Origin: 2-01-FULL-50-23 sp964509695
GTDB lineage: Bacteria; Patescibacteriota; Microgenomatia; UBA1400; MFAQ01
Assembly (NCBI GenBank): GCA_964509695.1
Contig: CAZDXN010000005.1
Coordinates: 1-50,691, forward strand
Direction: 5' to 3'
DNA: 50,691 bases
Numbering within the stretch: the first letter of the stretch is position 1; every line of letters begins with the position of its first letter. The notes beneath the pieces were generated by a model, which was given only the letters and a program-made list of their open reading frames with translations, searched no databases and was not told the origin of the DNA. Below are positions 15,554 through 24,203 of the stretch, piece after piece. A program made the position numbers and the translations under genes.

Positions 15554-16099
15554 TTAGAGTAACCAAAAAATTAATAAATAGAACAGAACTGCTCCTCTAA
15601 AGAACCAATCAATTTCCTTTTTGGTCACGTTCCTTATCTGCCAAAACCAAAGTTCAATATCACGCCCACCAAATCGATAATCCCACCATAGGTCGAAGAT
15701 AAGATGGGTCCCTAGCCCTAGGACAAAACCCCGGGGGAAACCCGTTCCCACCGACGTTGCCGTAAAAATCGCCAATACCGCCCAGATGACGACAAAGAGG
15801 GCACTCCTCATCACCAGATGTTTTTGTTTGTCCCTTTCCGAGAATGCCATTGCCAGACCAGCCATCAGTTTTCCTTTGCCGAACAGTTCTTTTATTTTCA
15901 CGCTCAGCACCTCCTCCCGGTTACTCACCAATGCATAGACCAAACGGTCAGAGAAAACAAACAGGAAGCCAAGCATCCCACCCAGCCACCACCAAATCAA
16001 ATTCAAATCAAAGCTCACTTGACCTTTCAGGAATCGCAACAAAGTCAAACCCAGAAAAATCGAAAACAGAGCCACCTGATGCCAAACCAGCTTATTCAT
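15554..16099 (-). CDS. integral membrane protein, unknown function
   Basis: A 181-residue protein with about four to five hydrophobic helices (near 8-25, 33-52, 98-118, 122-140 and 160-180) and conserved-looking charged or polar residues in KQKHLVMRS, GLGTHLIFDLWWDYRFGG and NVTKKEIDW. The H...HLIFD...D pattern recalls membrane-bound metal-dependent hydrolases of the YdjM type, but the match is weak. It is 4 nt upstream of the cytochrome-b5-like gene and probably co-transcribed with it. TAAGAT lies 8 nt before the start. Confidence 0.6.
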   Translation of the reverse strand: MNKLVWHQVALFSIFLGLTLLRFLKGQVSFDLNLIWWWLGGMLGFLFVFSDRLVYALVSNREEVLSVKIKELFGKGKLMAGLAMAFSERDKQKHLVMRSALFVVIWAVLAIFTATSVGTGFPRGFVLGLGTHLIFDLWWDYRFGGRDIELWFWQIRNVTKKEIDWFFRGAVLFYLLIFWLL

Positions 16100-16124
16100 C
16101 TAAAAATATCTTATCATTGTTATT

Positions 16125-16190
16125 CTCCCCTAGATTAGGGGAGAAGGCCCGCTACTGCGGGAAGAGGGGTACTTCAAGACGGGGGTGAGG
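16125..16190 (-). repeat. two-hairpin dispersed repeat, copy D
   Basis: The first hairpin is CTCCCCTA-GAT-TAGGGGAG (16125-16143). The second is CCCGC-TACT-GCGGG (16148-16161), followed by AGAGGGGT. It shares the layout and TACT loop of the three copies near 29-30 kb while the stem bases differ. The repeat runs into the end of the ATP-grasp gene, whose last codons are probably repeat-derived. Confidence 0.75.
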
Positions 16191-17196
16191 ACATTCGTGC
16201 GAGTGCCATTTCGAGTATTTTTGCCACTCCACTGCCATAGGTGTAGCCAGCCTTACGAATTGACCTCACCAATCCTCCCGAGGTGGTAATATCCGGGTTG
16301 GAATTAACGTCCAGAATATAAGGAATTTCATCTCGAACTCGGATATCAATTCGGGCGTAGTCCCGCAAACCAAATGTCTTATAGGCCAAAATCGCCACCT
16401 CCTCAAGCTTCTTTTTCATATCAGGCGACAGCGGCGCCGGGCAAATCACTTCCGTTCCCACCCACTCCTTAGAGCCTTCCACCCACTTCGCGTCAAACCC
16501 GCAAATCCGGTCGTGGTAGTCATCAAAGGTCGCGTAGTCAATCATCCCGATTGGTAGAGCTTCGGGGACTTCGTTTCCCCACACCGCCACGTTATATTCG
16601 TTTCCCTCAATGAAGTCCTCTACGATCACCCCATGCGGTCCATACATATTCAGGATATATTCAACCCGCCGGTGTAACTGGCTAGCATTATCCACCACCG
16701 CATCGCGGGTGATCCCCGTCGAGCAATGTTCTCGCGCTGGTTTCACCAGAGCCGGAAAAGTCTTCCAACCGTTCGAATCGACGGAATCATATATTTTTGT
16801 CACTGGTGTTGGCAGTCCCAGCTCCAGCATCTTCTTTTTTACCGCCACCTTATCAATCGTTTCCCGAAGACAGGCGGCAGAAGAACCGGTGAATACATAT
16901 CCCAATTTTTCCAAGTGGTCCGGGATGGTCCAGTAATCGGTGCCGTCATTTCCCCAACTTTCTGTCCAATTAAAAACGACTGTTTCTCTTGGATCAAATC
17001 CGACAAAACATTCATCAATCGGCTCGACAATTTTCTTGACAAAGATGTTTGTTAACCCCGCATCATTCAGTTCTTTTACCAATTCGTCGACTGAGAGAAC
17101 GGATTGTCTTTTATCTTCCTCGCTCCAATCATCCATCTCCGCAAAAATGATGAGAATTTTTTTATTCTTCAAGTCTGTCCCAAAACCATCATCCAT
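16174..17196 (-). CDS. D-Ala-D-Ala-ligase-like ATP-grasp protein
   Basis: About 340 residues from an ATG giving MDDGFGTD; the open frame begins 12 codons earlier at a TTG, so the start is uncertain. Features are a GSSAACLRETIDK region near 105, ATP-grasp FPALVKPAREHCSTGI near 150, VIVEDFIEGNEYNVAVWG near 205, and YARIDIRVRDEIPYILDVNSNPD near 295 with the metal Asp/Asn pair. The C-terminal half matches D-Ala-D-Ala ligases, but the early Glu/Ser/Tyr set of Ddl is not obvious, so the amine substrate may differ. The neighbour is an S66 peptidase, a family that cuts D-amino-acid-containing or aminoacyl-modified peptides. Confidence 0.8.
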   Translation of the reverse strand: MDDGFGTDLKNKKILIIFAEMDDWSEEDKRQSVLSVDELVKELNDAGLTNIFVKKIVEPIDECFVGFDPRETVVFNWTESWGNDGTDYWTIPDHLEKLGYVFTGSSAACLRETIDKVAVKKKMLELGLPTPVTKIYDSVDSNGWKTFPALVKPAREHCSTGITRDAVVDNASQLHRRVEYILNMYGPHGVIVEDFIEGNEYNVAVWGNEVPEALPIGMIDYATFDDYHDRICGFDAKWVEGSKEWVGTEVICPAPLSPDMKKKLEEVAILAYKTFGLRDYARIDIRVRDEIPYILDVNSNPDITTSGGLVRSIRKAGYTYGSGVAKILEMALARMSSPPS

Positions 17197-17267
17197 TGTA
17201 TGTTGCGTATCATAAATACATTGATGAATCAAGTAATATTTTCATCAACATTTTAAACAGCTACTTA

Positions 17268-17295
17268 ATTATCACATATTAAAATCATCTGTCAA
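17268..17295 (-). promoter_or_regulatory. promoter of the ATP-grasp gene
   Basis: TTGACA (17290-17295), a 16-nt spacer and an extended -10 TGTGATAAT (hexamer 17268-17273) lie on the minus strand. The leader to the chosen start is about 65 nt, longer than for most genes here. Confidence 0.65.
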
Positions 17296-17308
17296 CAACA
17301 AGAAAAAA

Positions 17309-18319
17309 TTAGGCCGTGATCGACTCCAAAAATTGCAATCGCCCACTACTCGAATCGACTGTATATTTCACTTTTATTCCGTTAGGCAACGCCAAAAACC
17401 GATGTGGTTTTTGTAAATTTGGGAATCTTTCTTCCAACCAAGTCGGTTCTAGGTGATGACCGAAATCAGAAAGCACTGCCATCGGCATGATTGCTCCGCG
17501 AAGACGAATTCTTCCCTCAATCAATGCTTCCGGAGTCACTTTCTTCCCCCAAACCGGATATGAATACTCACCGATTCCCACAAATCTTCCGACAATTATT
17601 CCCTTGATTCGACTCGCCCGTTTATGATTCAAAATCATATCAATTTGTCTTTGCAAAGTTGATTTTTCGATCCACCAATCTTCCAATCCGAGAATTACGT
17701 CGCCAGATCCGTGCATCAACGGGTCGTATCTAGTCCCCAAGGTGACGATCAAGCTTTCCAAATTTGAAACCAACAAGGTACCTTCGGCTTGGCCGGAAAT
17801 ATAGCTGGTCCAGTTGGCCTCACTGCCGATTTCCAGCCCAATCTCACCAAAAAGCATTCTCCGTAGCCAGATTTGACTCCTTTCGTCCTTTTCTGCAATT
17901 CCCGAAAAGTTCGGACCCTGAATCGAAGCGATTCGGAAGCTCACCAAAGCATTTAGCAGGACACAGACATCAGAATAGCCGATAAACCATTTCGGGTTTT
18001 GGCGTAATTTTTGAATCACTTCCTTAGTGAATACCGGCAGTACCTCGGTCGCGGCATAGCCTCCCTCTGCCGCCCAAATTACCTTGACTTCTGGGTCATC
18101 AATCATCTTGATGATATCCTCGCGTCTTTCCTCCGGTGTTCCGGCCGCGAAATCTCCCACCTGTGAAAATAAATGTTTCCCCAAACGGGCCTTCAAACCC
18201 CATTCTTGGATTTTCTTCACCCCGGCGGTGATATATTTTTTCTCAATCGCGTCTGAGGGGGCAATTACTCCGACCACATCTCCCTTCTGCAATGCTGCTG
18301 GCTTCACAAAGTCTCTCAT
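17309..18319 (-). CDS. S66 family peptidase (LD-carboxypeptidase/MccF-like)
   Basis: A 336-residue serine peptidase of family S66. The nucleophile motif is FIGYSDVCVLLNAL near residue 118, the catalytic Glu is in LGLEDWWIEK near 215, and the His is in SDFGHHLEP near 290. LD-carboxypeptidases trim the peptidoglycan tetrapeptide, while MccF enzymes inactivate aminoacyl-nucleotide antibiotics. The Gly-Asn-Leu segment of the family reads SNLESLIVTLGT. TATAAT (18326-18331, extended by TGC) lies 6 nt before the ATG, so translation is probably leaderless. The adjacent ATP-grasp gene suggests a peptidoglycan or peptide-conjugate role. Confidence 0.88.
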   Translation of the reverse strand: MRDFVKPAALQKGDVVGVIAPSDAIEKKYITAGVKKIQEWGLKARLGKHLFSQVGDFAAGTPEERREDIIKMIDDPEVKVIWAAEGGYAATEVLPVFTKEVIQKLRQNPKWFIGYSDVCVLLNALVSFRIASIQGPNFSGIAEKDERSQIWLRRMLFGEIGLEIGSEANWTSYISGQAEGTLLVSNLESLIVTLGTRYDPLMHGSGDVILGLEDWWIEKSTLQRQIDMILNHKRASRIKGIIVGRFVGIGEYSYPVWGKKVTPEALIEGRIRLRGAIMPMAVLSDFGHHLEPTWLEERFPNLQKPHRFLALPNGIKVKYTVDSSSGRLQFLESITA

Positions 18320-18378
18320 AAAACCATTATAGCAGGCTAAACCGATATATTAGTGCAATGCATCAATACTTTATGCCT

Positions 18379-18400
18379 ACCTGCCTGCCGGCAGGCAGGT
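18379..18400. repeat. perfect 22-bp GC-rich palindrome
   Basis: ACCTGCCTGCC followed by its exact reverse complement lies between two divergent genes. It is not placed as a terminator for either. Related GCGGGCAGG-type segments occur inside mutM (about 37,890-37,930) and trxB (about 13,400-13,425), so it belongs to a dispersed repeat family. Confidence 0.75.
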
Positions 18401-18500
18401 TTTGAGGCTAAATCAACCAATTTTCTTGAACCTAAAACTTCAAACTCCCCGAACCTAAAACATTTCCCTCCCTAGGCACAAATAACATATAATAACAGGC

Positions 18501-19634
18501 ATGTTTGAATACAAAGTCACCGGCAAGCTGGCCGGTCGCGGCCGCACCGGCATCTTCACTACTCCCCACGGAGACATCCAAACCCCGGTCTTTATGCCTG
18601 TCGGTACTCACGCTTCGGTCAAATCAGTCAATCCCACCGATTTAGAAAAGATTAAGGCCCAAATCATTCTGGCGAACAACTATCATCTCTTTTTGCGACC
18701 GGGAAGCGATATTATTGCCAAGATGGGCGGCCTTCACTCGTTTATGAACTGGGATCACCCCATTCTCACCGACAGCGGTGGTTTTCAAGTCTGGTCTCTC
18801 AAAGGAAATACTTCTCCAGACGGCGTCGAATTCCGTTCTCATCTGGACGGCTCTCTCAATTTTCTTTCTCCCGAAATCGCCATCGACTCCGAAGCGAAGC
18901 TGGGTGCCGATATCATCATGGCTTTCGATCAGTGTACGAAGGATACGGCCACCGTTGATGAAGCCCGTGCCGCCGTAGAACTCACTCAAAACTGGTTACT
19001 TCGCTCAATCAAAGAGTGGAAAAAACATGACCCTGGAAAACAGGCATTATTTGGAATTATCCAAGGCGCCCTCCACGAAGACATTCGCCGCGAGGCGACC
19101 CAGTTCGTCGTGGACCAAGATACCCCGGGCATCGCCCTTGGCGGCGAAACCATCGGCTTCAACATGGCCGGCACCAAACAAGTCGTCGACTGGATTGCCG
19201 ATCTTCTCCCCGAAAACAAACCCCGATATACCATGGGTTTAGGGCTAAAGCCCTCAGACGTTCTTTCCGCCATCACTCTGGGAATTGATATGTTCGACTG
19301 CGTCGCCCCAACCCGTCTCGCCCGAAACGGCGCTCTCTACACCGGCAAGGTCGTCATCAAAAACGTCGTAGGGGCGCAACATGGTGCGCCCGAATACCAT
19401 TTCGAAAGCGAGTTTACCAACGAAAGAATCAATATCGGCAACAAGCAATTTGAGACCGACGGGAAGCCTATCGACCCGGACTGTGACTGTGACACCTGCC
19501 ATCACTTCACCCGTGCCTACCTCCATCACCTCTTCCACACCAAAGAACTCCTCTACTATTCCCTCGCCAGCATCCACAATCTTCGGATGATGACCAAAAC
19601 CGTCGAAGACGCCATCGCCTTGTCCTCCAAATAG
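18501..19634 (+). CDS. tgt: tRNA-guanine transglycosylase
   Basis: A 377-residue Tgt that exchanges the wobble guanine of GUN-anticodon tRNAs for preQ1. The substrate loop TDSGGFQVWSLKG is near residue 90, the nucleophile region DMFDCVAPTRLARNG near 262, and the zinc site CDCDTCHHF with a following His near 325-355. TATAAT (18488-18493) is 7 nt upstream of the ATG, a near-leaderless start. queA lies close by on the other strand. No preQ1 synthesis gene (queC/D/E/F) is in the window, so preQ1 may be imported. Confidence 0.96.
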   Translation: MFEYKVTGKLAGRGRTGIFTTPHGDIQTPVFMPVGTHASVKSVNPTDLEKIKAQIILANNYHLFLRPGSDIIAKMGGLHSFMNWDHPILTDSGGFQVWSLKGNTSPDGVEFRSHLDGSLNFLSPEIAIDSEAKLGADIIMAFDQCTKDTATVDEARAAVELTQNWLLRSIKEWKKHDPGKQALFGIIQGALHEDIRREATQFVVDQDTPGIALGGETIGFNMAGTKQVVDWIADLLPENKPRYTMGLGLKPSDVLSAITLGIDMFDCVAPTRLARNGALYTGKVVIKNVVGAQHGAPEYHFESEFTNERINIGNKQFETDGKPIDPDCDCDTCHHFTRAYLHHLFHTKELLYYSLASIHNLRMMTKTVEDAIALSSK

Positions 19635-19654
19635 CTATAGGGTATAATCCCCCC

Positions 19655-20341
19655 ATGTCAAAGGAAATATCCTTTCGGGAAAAGGTCAAGGTCTACTCAA
19701 CCGGAAATTGTCTCACCAGTTCGTTGGCAATTGTCACCAGACTTCTGGCACCCAGCTATCGCTTCAACTCCGAGGCCGCCATTCGGGCCATCCCCGGCAC
19801 AAACGACAGAGAATTGACCAATCTCTTGCAACTTCTAACCGAAGAGGGTCTCTCCCCTATCCGACACGAAATTATTGATATCAAAAATAAGGCGACTCTC
19901 TATCGCGCACTTACAGCAGCGCTTCAGGGCGGGGCTGTCTGTGAACTCGCTGTCTACGGAAAACTCTGGCTAAATAAAGTATTACATGAGAATAGTAGCT
20001 GGATCACCAAAAACGAACTTCATTCCATCGTCATCTACGGCTATTATCAGCCAGACGACGACAAAAACCATGGGTGGTTTTATATCGCGGATTCATACTC
20101 TGGAGATTCAGTCTTTGTTGATTGGAAAACATTTTTCGAGACAATCTATCGCTACCCAAACGACACGATCAACGTCAATATTTTCGGCATGATCCAAGAC
20201 CATGCCAACCTCATCGATAAATTTGACACAAAAGATGGTTACCTCGACAAAAACGGCAAAAGAAAGATTCTCAGTCACCTTACTGGGAGAACAAAACGAG
20301 AAAAACTACGTAAAATCGTAAAGATCAAGAGATTAGCATAG
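19655..20341 (+). CDS. C39/papain-like cysteine protease-fold protein, unknown
   Basis: A 228-residue protein without clear family assignment. A Cys in TGNCLTSSLA near residue 19, a His in ELHSIVIYGYY near 123 and an Asp in YIADSYSGD near 142 are spaced like the catalytic triad of C39-like/BtrH-type papain-fold peptidases. The C-terminus is Lys/Arg-rich (TGRTKREKLRKIVKIK). There is no signal peptide. TATAAT (19643-19648) lies 6 nt before the ATG, so it is expressed from its own leaderless promoter although tgt ends only 20 nt upstream. It overlaps the 3' end of queA by 17 nt on the opposite strand. Confidence 0.6.
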   Translation: MSKEISFREKVKVYSTGNCLTSSLAIVTRLLAPSYRFNSEAAIRAIPGTNDRELTNLLQLLTEEGLSPIRHEIIDIKNKATLYRALTAALQGGAVCELAVYGKLWLNKVLHENSSWITKNELHSIVIYGYYQPDDDKNHGWFYIADSYSGDSVFVDWKTFFETIYRYPNDTINVNIFGMIQDHANLIDKFDTKDGYLDKNGKRKILSHLTGRTKREKLRKIVKIKRLA

Positions 20342-21380
20342 CGTCGCCGAAGCTAAAGAATCGATACTCTTTTTCGATAGCGTGAGCGTACACTCTCCCA
20401 ATCAAGCTTCGTTTGAAACTGGTAAATTTTTCTTTAGTGTTGGGAGTCGAGACAAAGGCTGACACCAGCATCAGCAAGGTACTCTTTGGCAAATGAAAAT
20501 TAGTCATCAGTTGGTCAACGAACTTGAATTTATAAGGCGGATAAATGAAAATGCCCGTCTCCCCTTCTCTAGGCGACAAGACCCCACTTTCATCGGCACA
20601 ACTTTCCAAAACTCGACATGTTGTCGTCCCAACTGAAGTAATATTCTTCCCGTCAACCTTGGCTTGATTCAATCTTCGAGCCGTTTCCTCATCCAGGGAA
20701 AATCTCTCCACGTGCATTTGGTGGTCTTCAATTTTTTCCGTCTTGACCGACCGGAAAGTCCCCAGACCAATGTGAAGTGTCACAAACTCCAGCTGGACTC
20801 CCTTATCACGCAGAGCAATCATCATCTCTTTGGTGAAATGAAGTCCCGCCGTCGGTGCCGCCACCGAACCTTCTCTTTTGGCATATACCGTTTGATAAAT
20901 TCTTCTTAGTTCCCGCTCCGTCTTTAGACTATGAATATATGGTGGAATCGGCGTCTTCCCAAACTCAAAGATTCTTTCACGCAGGTACTCCCCTCGGTCG
21001 GCAAATCTCAGGGTAATTATTTCCTCATTCCGATCCATTACCTCCGCCTTCAACACCCCTATTTCCAATTTCTGACCCACCTTCAGGCCCGGCGTTGAAA
21101 TTGCCTCCCATGTATTCTCATTAATATGTTTGGTCAGCAACAATTCGATCTTTCCACCGGTAGACTTTTGGCCGAAGAGACGCACCGGCATTACCTTTGT
21201 CTGATTGAAAACCAAGACATCATTTGTCCCTAATTTTTTGACCAAATCAGAAGCCAGACCATCTTCGATTTTCCCGGTCTTCCGACTGACAAACATCAGT
21301 TTGGCGCTATCCCGAGGATAGGCCGGCTCCTGAGCAATCCGCTCCTGCTCCAAATGATAATCAAACAAGCCTATTTGCAT
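20325..21380 (-). CDS. queA: S-adenosylmethionine:tRNA ribosyltransferase-isomerase
   Basis: A 351-residue QueA that transfers and isomerises the ribosyl part of SAM onto preQ1-tRNA to give epoxyqueuosine. Recognisable stretches are FDYHLEQERIAQEPAYPRDS at the N-terminus, VFNQTKVMPVRLFG near 75, GSVAAPTAGLHFT near 170, HIGLGTFRSV near 203 and MTNFHLPKSTLLMLVSAF near 290. The length is normal. It begins 1 nt after the MFS gene, so the two are co-transcribed. With tgt it forms the late queuosine steps. Confidence 0.96.
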   Translation of the reverse strand: MQIGLFDYHLEQERIAQEPAYPRDSAKLMFVSRKTGKIEDGLASDLVKKLGTNDVLVFNQTKVMPVRLFGQKSTGGKIELLLTKHINENTWEAISTPGLKVGQKLEIGVLKAEVMDRNEEIITLRFADRGEYLRERIFEFGKTPIPPYIHSLKTERELRRIYQTVYAKREGSVAAPTAGLHFTKEMMIALRDKGVQLEFVTLHIGLGTFRSVKTEKIEDHQMHVERFSLDEETARRLNQAKVDGKNITSVGTTTCRVLESCADESGVLSPREGETGIFIYPPYKFKFVDQLMTNFHLPKSTLLMLVSAFVSTPNTKEKFTSFKRSLIGRVYAHAIEKEYRFFSFGDAMLIS

Positions 21381-21381
21381 C

Positions 21382-22638
21382 TTAACTCCAGTTTTTTATT
21401 TCCCTTTGGGGAAGCAGAAGCTTCCGTGGGGTAGTAATTAATAAAACAATCGACACCGTCACGGTGGCCGCCCCAACCGCTACAAATGTCATTCGTTCTC
21501 CCACCTGACTGGCGATCCATCCGGAGAGAACTGGTCCAACTATGTAGGCGAGTGAAATCATTGAGACGCCTAATCCTACCATATGTTTTCGTTCCCTTCC
21601 CATCCTTACTACAATGTCCGAATAAATGGCGTCAACCAACGGATAACTCACAGAAAGCATAATACTCGAAAGGAACACCATTGCCAATTGGTAAATCACC
21701 GACTCGCTATAAAAAAGAAGCGTCAAGAATAACCCTCCCAGCATCAGAAATATCTCCGCCCACTTCTTCTTCCCCTGATAGACCCCCCACTTCAAAACAA
21801 AAAGCCCCACAAACAACGACGGCAGCATATACATCGGCAGGAAAAATCCTCCCCACCAATTTTGTTTTGCCAAGACCTCGGTAAAAACAGTTCCGGTTGT
21901 CCAGAAAGTCGCATCAATCAATCCCAGAACAAAGGCCAACACCAATACCGGCCAAACATGAGGCAGCAAGGTCCACCAATGCGAGGCTTCTCGAGACAAA
22001 TTGATTTCTTCTGCTTCGAGTACAACCGGTTTATTCTTAATTTTGAAAAACAGCAGCAAAATATATGCCACTACCGAAATTCCACCCGTGATCATTACCA
22101 ATACCCGATCCCCTCGGCTAATTAGATATCCCCCCAACATCGGTCCCAAGAAATAAGCTAGGTTTTTGAAAACCCCCATCACCGCCCAAACTTGCGCCCG
22201 CTGATGGACAGGGGCCGTTTCCGCCACAAATTGCTGGTTGGCAAAGCCCAAAAATTCATAATAGACCCCCCAAATCGCCATCGCCAAGAGCAACACCATA
22301 ACCATCGGCCACCAGGCCTGCCCGCCCGTCTGGATGGTCGCCCACAGCAACACCGCCGAAAACAACACCCCGGATAATACCGCCATTACCATCATCTTTC
22401 TTACCGTCGTTCCCTTAAGTAGCTGCGGGAAAATAAAGTCAGCCGAAAATCCAACTACTGACGAAAAAGACATGACTATTCCCATCATGAACGAACCCCC
22501 CAAAACGTTTTGTAAGTAAACCGGAACCCAGTCTGAAAGAATCGCGTCCGCCAATAGAGCAAAAAACAAAATTGCCGTCAACGCCATCACCTTCGACCAA
22601 ACTGAATCAGACCGAAAGTTCAGAAACAGTTTTCTCAT
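21382..22638 (-). CDS. MFS transporter
   Basis: A 418-residue protein with about 12 hydrophobic helices, a major-facilitator fold in the cytoplasmic membrane. The first loop has DWVPVYLQNVLGGS, and a linker with acidic residues sits near residue 205. The substrate is not evident. The start is supported by an extended -10 TGATATGAT (hexamer 22645-22650) 6 nt before the ATG. The promoter is preceded by a three-unit GTGNCAC array. It is upstream of queA and may be translated from the same message; a queuine or preQ1 uptake role is only a guess from position. Confidence 0.85.
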   Translation of the reverse strand: MRKLFLNFRSDSVWSKVMALTAILFFALLADAILSDWVPVYLQNVLGGSFMMGIVMSFSSVVGFSADFIFPQLLKGTTVRKMMVMAVLSGVLFSAVLLWATIQTGGQAWWPMVMVLLLAMAIWGVYYEFLGFANQQFVAETAPVHQRAQVWAVMGVFKNLAYFLGPMLGGYLISRGDRVLVMITGGISVVAYILLLFFKIKNKPVVLEAEEINLSREASHWWTLLPHVWPVLVLAFVLGLIDATFWTTGTVFTEVLAKQNWWGGFFLPMYMLPSLFVGLFVLKWGVYQGKKKWAEIFLMLGGLFLTLLFYSESVIYQLAMVFLSSIMLSVSYPLVDAIYSDIVVRMGRERKHMVGLGVSMISLAYIVGPVLSGWIASQVGERMTFVAVGAATVTVSIVLLITTPRKLLLPQREIKNWS

Positions 22639-22659
22639 CCCACCATCATATCAGCCGCC

Positions 22660-22682
22660 GTGTCACTGTGTCACTGTATCAC
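22660..22682. repeat. GTGNCAC x3 array (period 8) near the MFS promoter
   Basis: Three palindromic heptamers, GTGTCAC, GTGTCAC and GTATCAC, are separated by single T residues. The array starts 9 nt from the -10 of the MFS gene and holds the stop codon of the 94-residue gene. Equivalent arrays lie at 24750-24772 and 33146-33168. Confidence 0.75.
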
Positions 22683-22947
22683 GATCTTTCAGCTCCTTCA
22701 CTTTCCACATAAACAATCTCCCTTTATTTTTAGCATTCACCGCTCCCTTCACAAACATTCTCGCCTCTTCTAGTATCGGCCTAGGAGTATTCTTGGCCAA
22801 TCTCATATACAAACTAGTGTGGGATTTATCGGATAGCTCCAAAGCCAGCCGGTAGGCATAGTCCTGCCACTCTCGACTAATTCTTCTCTGTTTATCCTCA
22901 TCAACCTTGTAAGTCGAAAGTATTTTTCCAAGCCCGCTAAATGCCAT
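22663..22947 (-). CDS. small conserved-looking helical protein, unknown
   Basis: A 94-residue basic protein, MAFSGLGKIL at the start, predicted mainly helical, with a conserved-looking core ISREWQDYAYRLALEL and PILEEARMFVKGAVNAKNKG. No family is recognised. The last residues (DTVTQ) are encoded by the GTGNCAC array, and the upstream region is a GAATTATGA repeat that runs to the start codon. It lies between two MFS genes on the same strand. Confidence 0.6.
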   Translation of the reverse strand: MAFSGLGKILSTYKVDEDKQRRISREWQDYAYRLALELSDKSHTSLYMRLAKNTPRPILEEARMFVKGAVNAKNKGRLFMWKVKELKDRDTVTQ

Positions 22948-22974
22948 AATTCATAATTCATAATTCATAATTCA
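22947..22974 (-). repeat. tandem GAATTATGA micro-repeat
   Basis: Three copies of GAATTATGA and a partial unit lead directly into the ATG of the 94-residue gene. It is the same unit and the same placement as before trxB. Confidence 0.8.
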
Positions 22975-22982
22975 GATTTATT

Positions 22983-24203
22983 TCAGCTTTCTTTACGTAA
23001 ACCACCAGTCATTAGAATACCCAGAGCCGAAAAGGCAAAAATCACCCACCACAAAAGACCGGCCGGCACAATCGATATCAAAAAGAAAAGAACCAAGGCA
23101 ATCCCCAATCGTCCCACCGAATAGACCACCTCCCGATAGGTAAAAAACGCCAACGGACTTTCAGCCCTTTTTCCGGCTGAAAAAAGATAACTATCGTAAG
23201 GAATATACCAATACGGCCCCGATAAACTTGTCGCCAAATCATAGGTTACAAAACTGACTAAACCAGTAAACAATGGCCGAATAAAGGTCAAAAGGGCGAT
23301 CCAACAAGTGGCGATCGTGAAATTTCTCCCATCGGCGTGTTTTCCTTGCGATCTTTGTTGATCAAACCGCCTTCCGGCCAGATAGATCACCAAAATAGTT
23401 AGCGCCGTAATCACCGAAGTGATGCCACCCACCAACTCAAAACTTTTTACGATCAAATAAAAATAGACAACCCAAAAAAATCCGTCAATCGCGTTATTGA
23501 TGCCCTGCCCAAAAAAGGCGATATTCAAATGGAGATTCTTCCTGCTTTTAACAAAATCAATCATTCCCCCGATGCTTATCCCGTCATTGATCTTATGGTT
23601 ATATACGAAAAACATCGGCAAGGATGAAATAATACTTATCCCGGCCACCACGGCGAATAAATTTCGAAATCCTCCGGTCGTCACCAAATAACCCCCGACA
23701 AACGGCCCAAGAATAGAAACAATTTGAGAGGTCAAGGCCATAAAGCTAACTTCGTGTCCGTAGTGTCCACGGTCTCCATCCAACGACATTAGAGATAGTC
23801 TGGCCAACCAATAAAAAAGGATCTCAAATGCGGATAATATGGACATGATCACAATCAGCCAGATACTTCGCGGGAAAATAGCCGGCAGAAGAAACACAAT
23901 CGATAGAAAGAGGCTCCCCAAAAGGACAGACCATTTGAATCCTAGCCGGAAAACCAACTTCCCCAGTGGCAGGGCCAACAAAATTACGAACACTCTTTCA
24001 ATCACAATCGATAGAATTAACACCCTCAGGCCATACACCAATCCCTTTTCTTCAAAACCCAAAAGAAAGATATACAAAGGACTAAACAAACCCCCGAGGG
24101 AAAACGCCAAAGTTCGCAGCAAGTTGTTGGCATAAATGGCCTGTACTCCATTGACGCCCTCCTTATGTCGATAAGATTTATCCCAAAAATGAACTAGCTT
24201 CAT
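22983..24203 (-). CDS. MFS transporter
   Basis: A 406-residue protein with about 12 membrane helices. The intracellular loop between helices 2 and 3 reads ALPLGKLVFRLGFKW, a typical MFS loop, and the fold repeats at about 270-285 (LAGRRFDQQ). It overlaps the pth stop by 4 nt, so it is translated from the pth message. It is only weakly similar to the MFS protein at 21,382, so a recent duplication is unlikely. The substrate is unknown. Confidence 0.85.
   Translation of the reverse strand: MKLVHFWDKSYRHKEGVNGVQAIYANNLLRTLAFSLGGLFSPLYIFLLGFEEKGLVYGLRVLILSIVIERVFVILLALPLGKLVFRLGFKWSVLLGSLFLSIVFLLPAIFPRSIWLIVIMSILSAFEILFYWLARLSLMSLDGDRGHYGHEVSFMALTSQIVSILGPFVGGYLVTTGGFRNLFAVVAGISIISSLPMFFVYNHKINDGISIGGMIDFVKSRKNLHLNIAFFGQGINNAIDGFFWVVYFYLIVKSFELVGGITSVITALTILVIYLAGRRFDQQRSQGKHADGRNFTIATCWIALLTFIRPLFTGLVSFVTYDLATSLSGPYWYIPYDSYLFSAGKRAESPLAFFTYREVVYSVGRLGIALVLFFLISIVPAGLLWWVIFAFSALGILMTGGLRKES

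Noticed and set aside
17210..17251. Possible Leu/Ile-rich leader peptide (13 codons) before the ATP-grasp gene
   Set aside because: It has no terminator hairpin or T run after it and overlaps the upstream extension of the ATP-grasp frame. The codon bias is modest.
18379..18400. 22-bp palindrome as a terminator
   Set aside because: It lies upstream of two divergent genes and has only a short T run.
22947..22974. Tandem repeats considered as a CRISPR array
   Set aside because: Units are 9 nt without spacers and no cas genes are present. The other arrays have 1-nt spacers.
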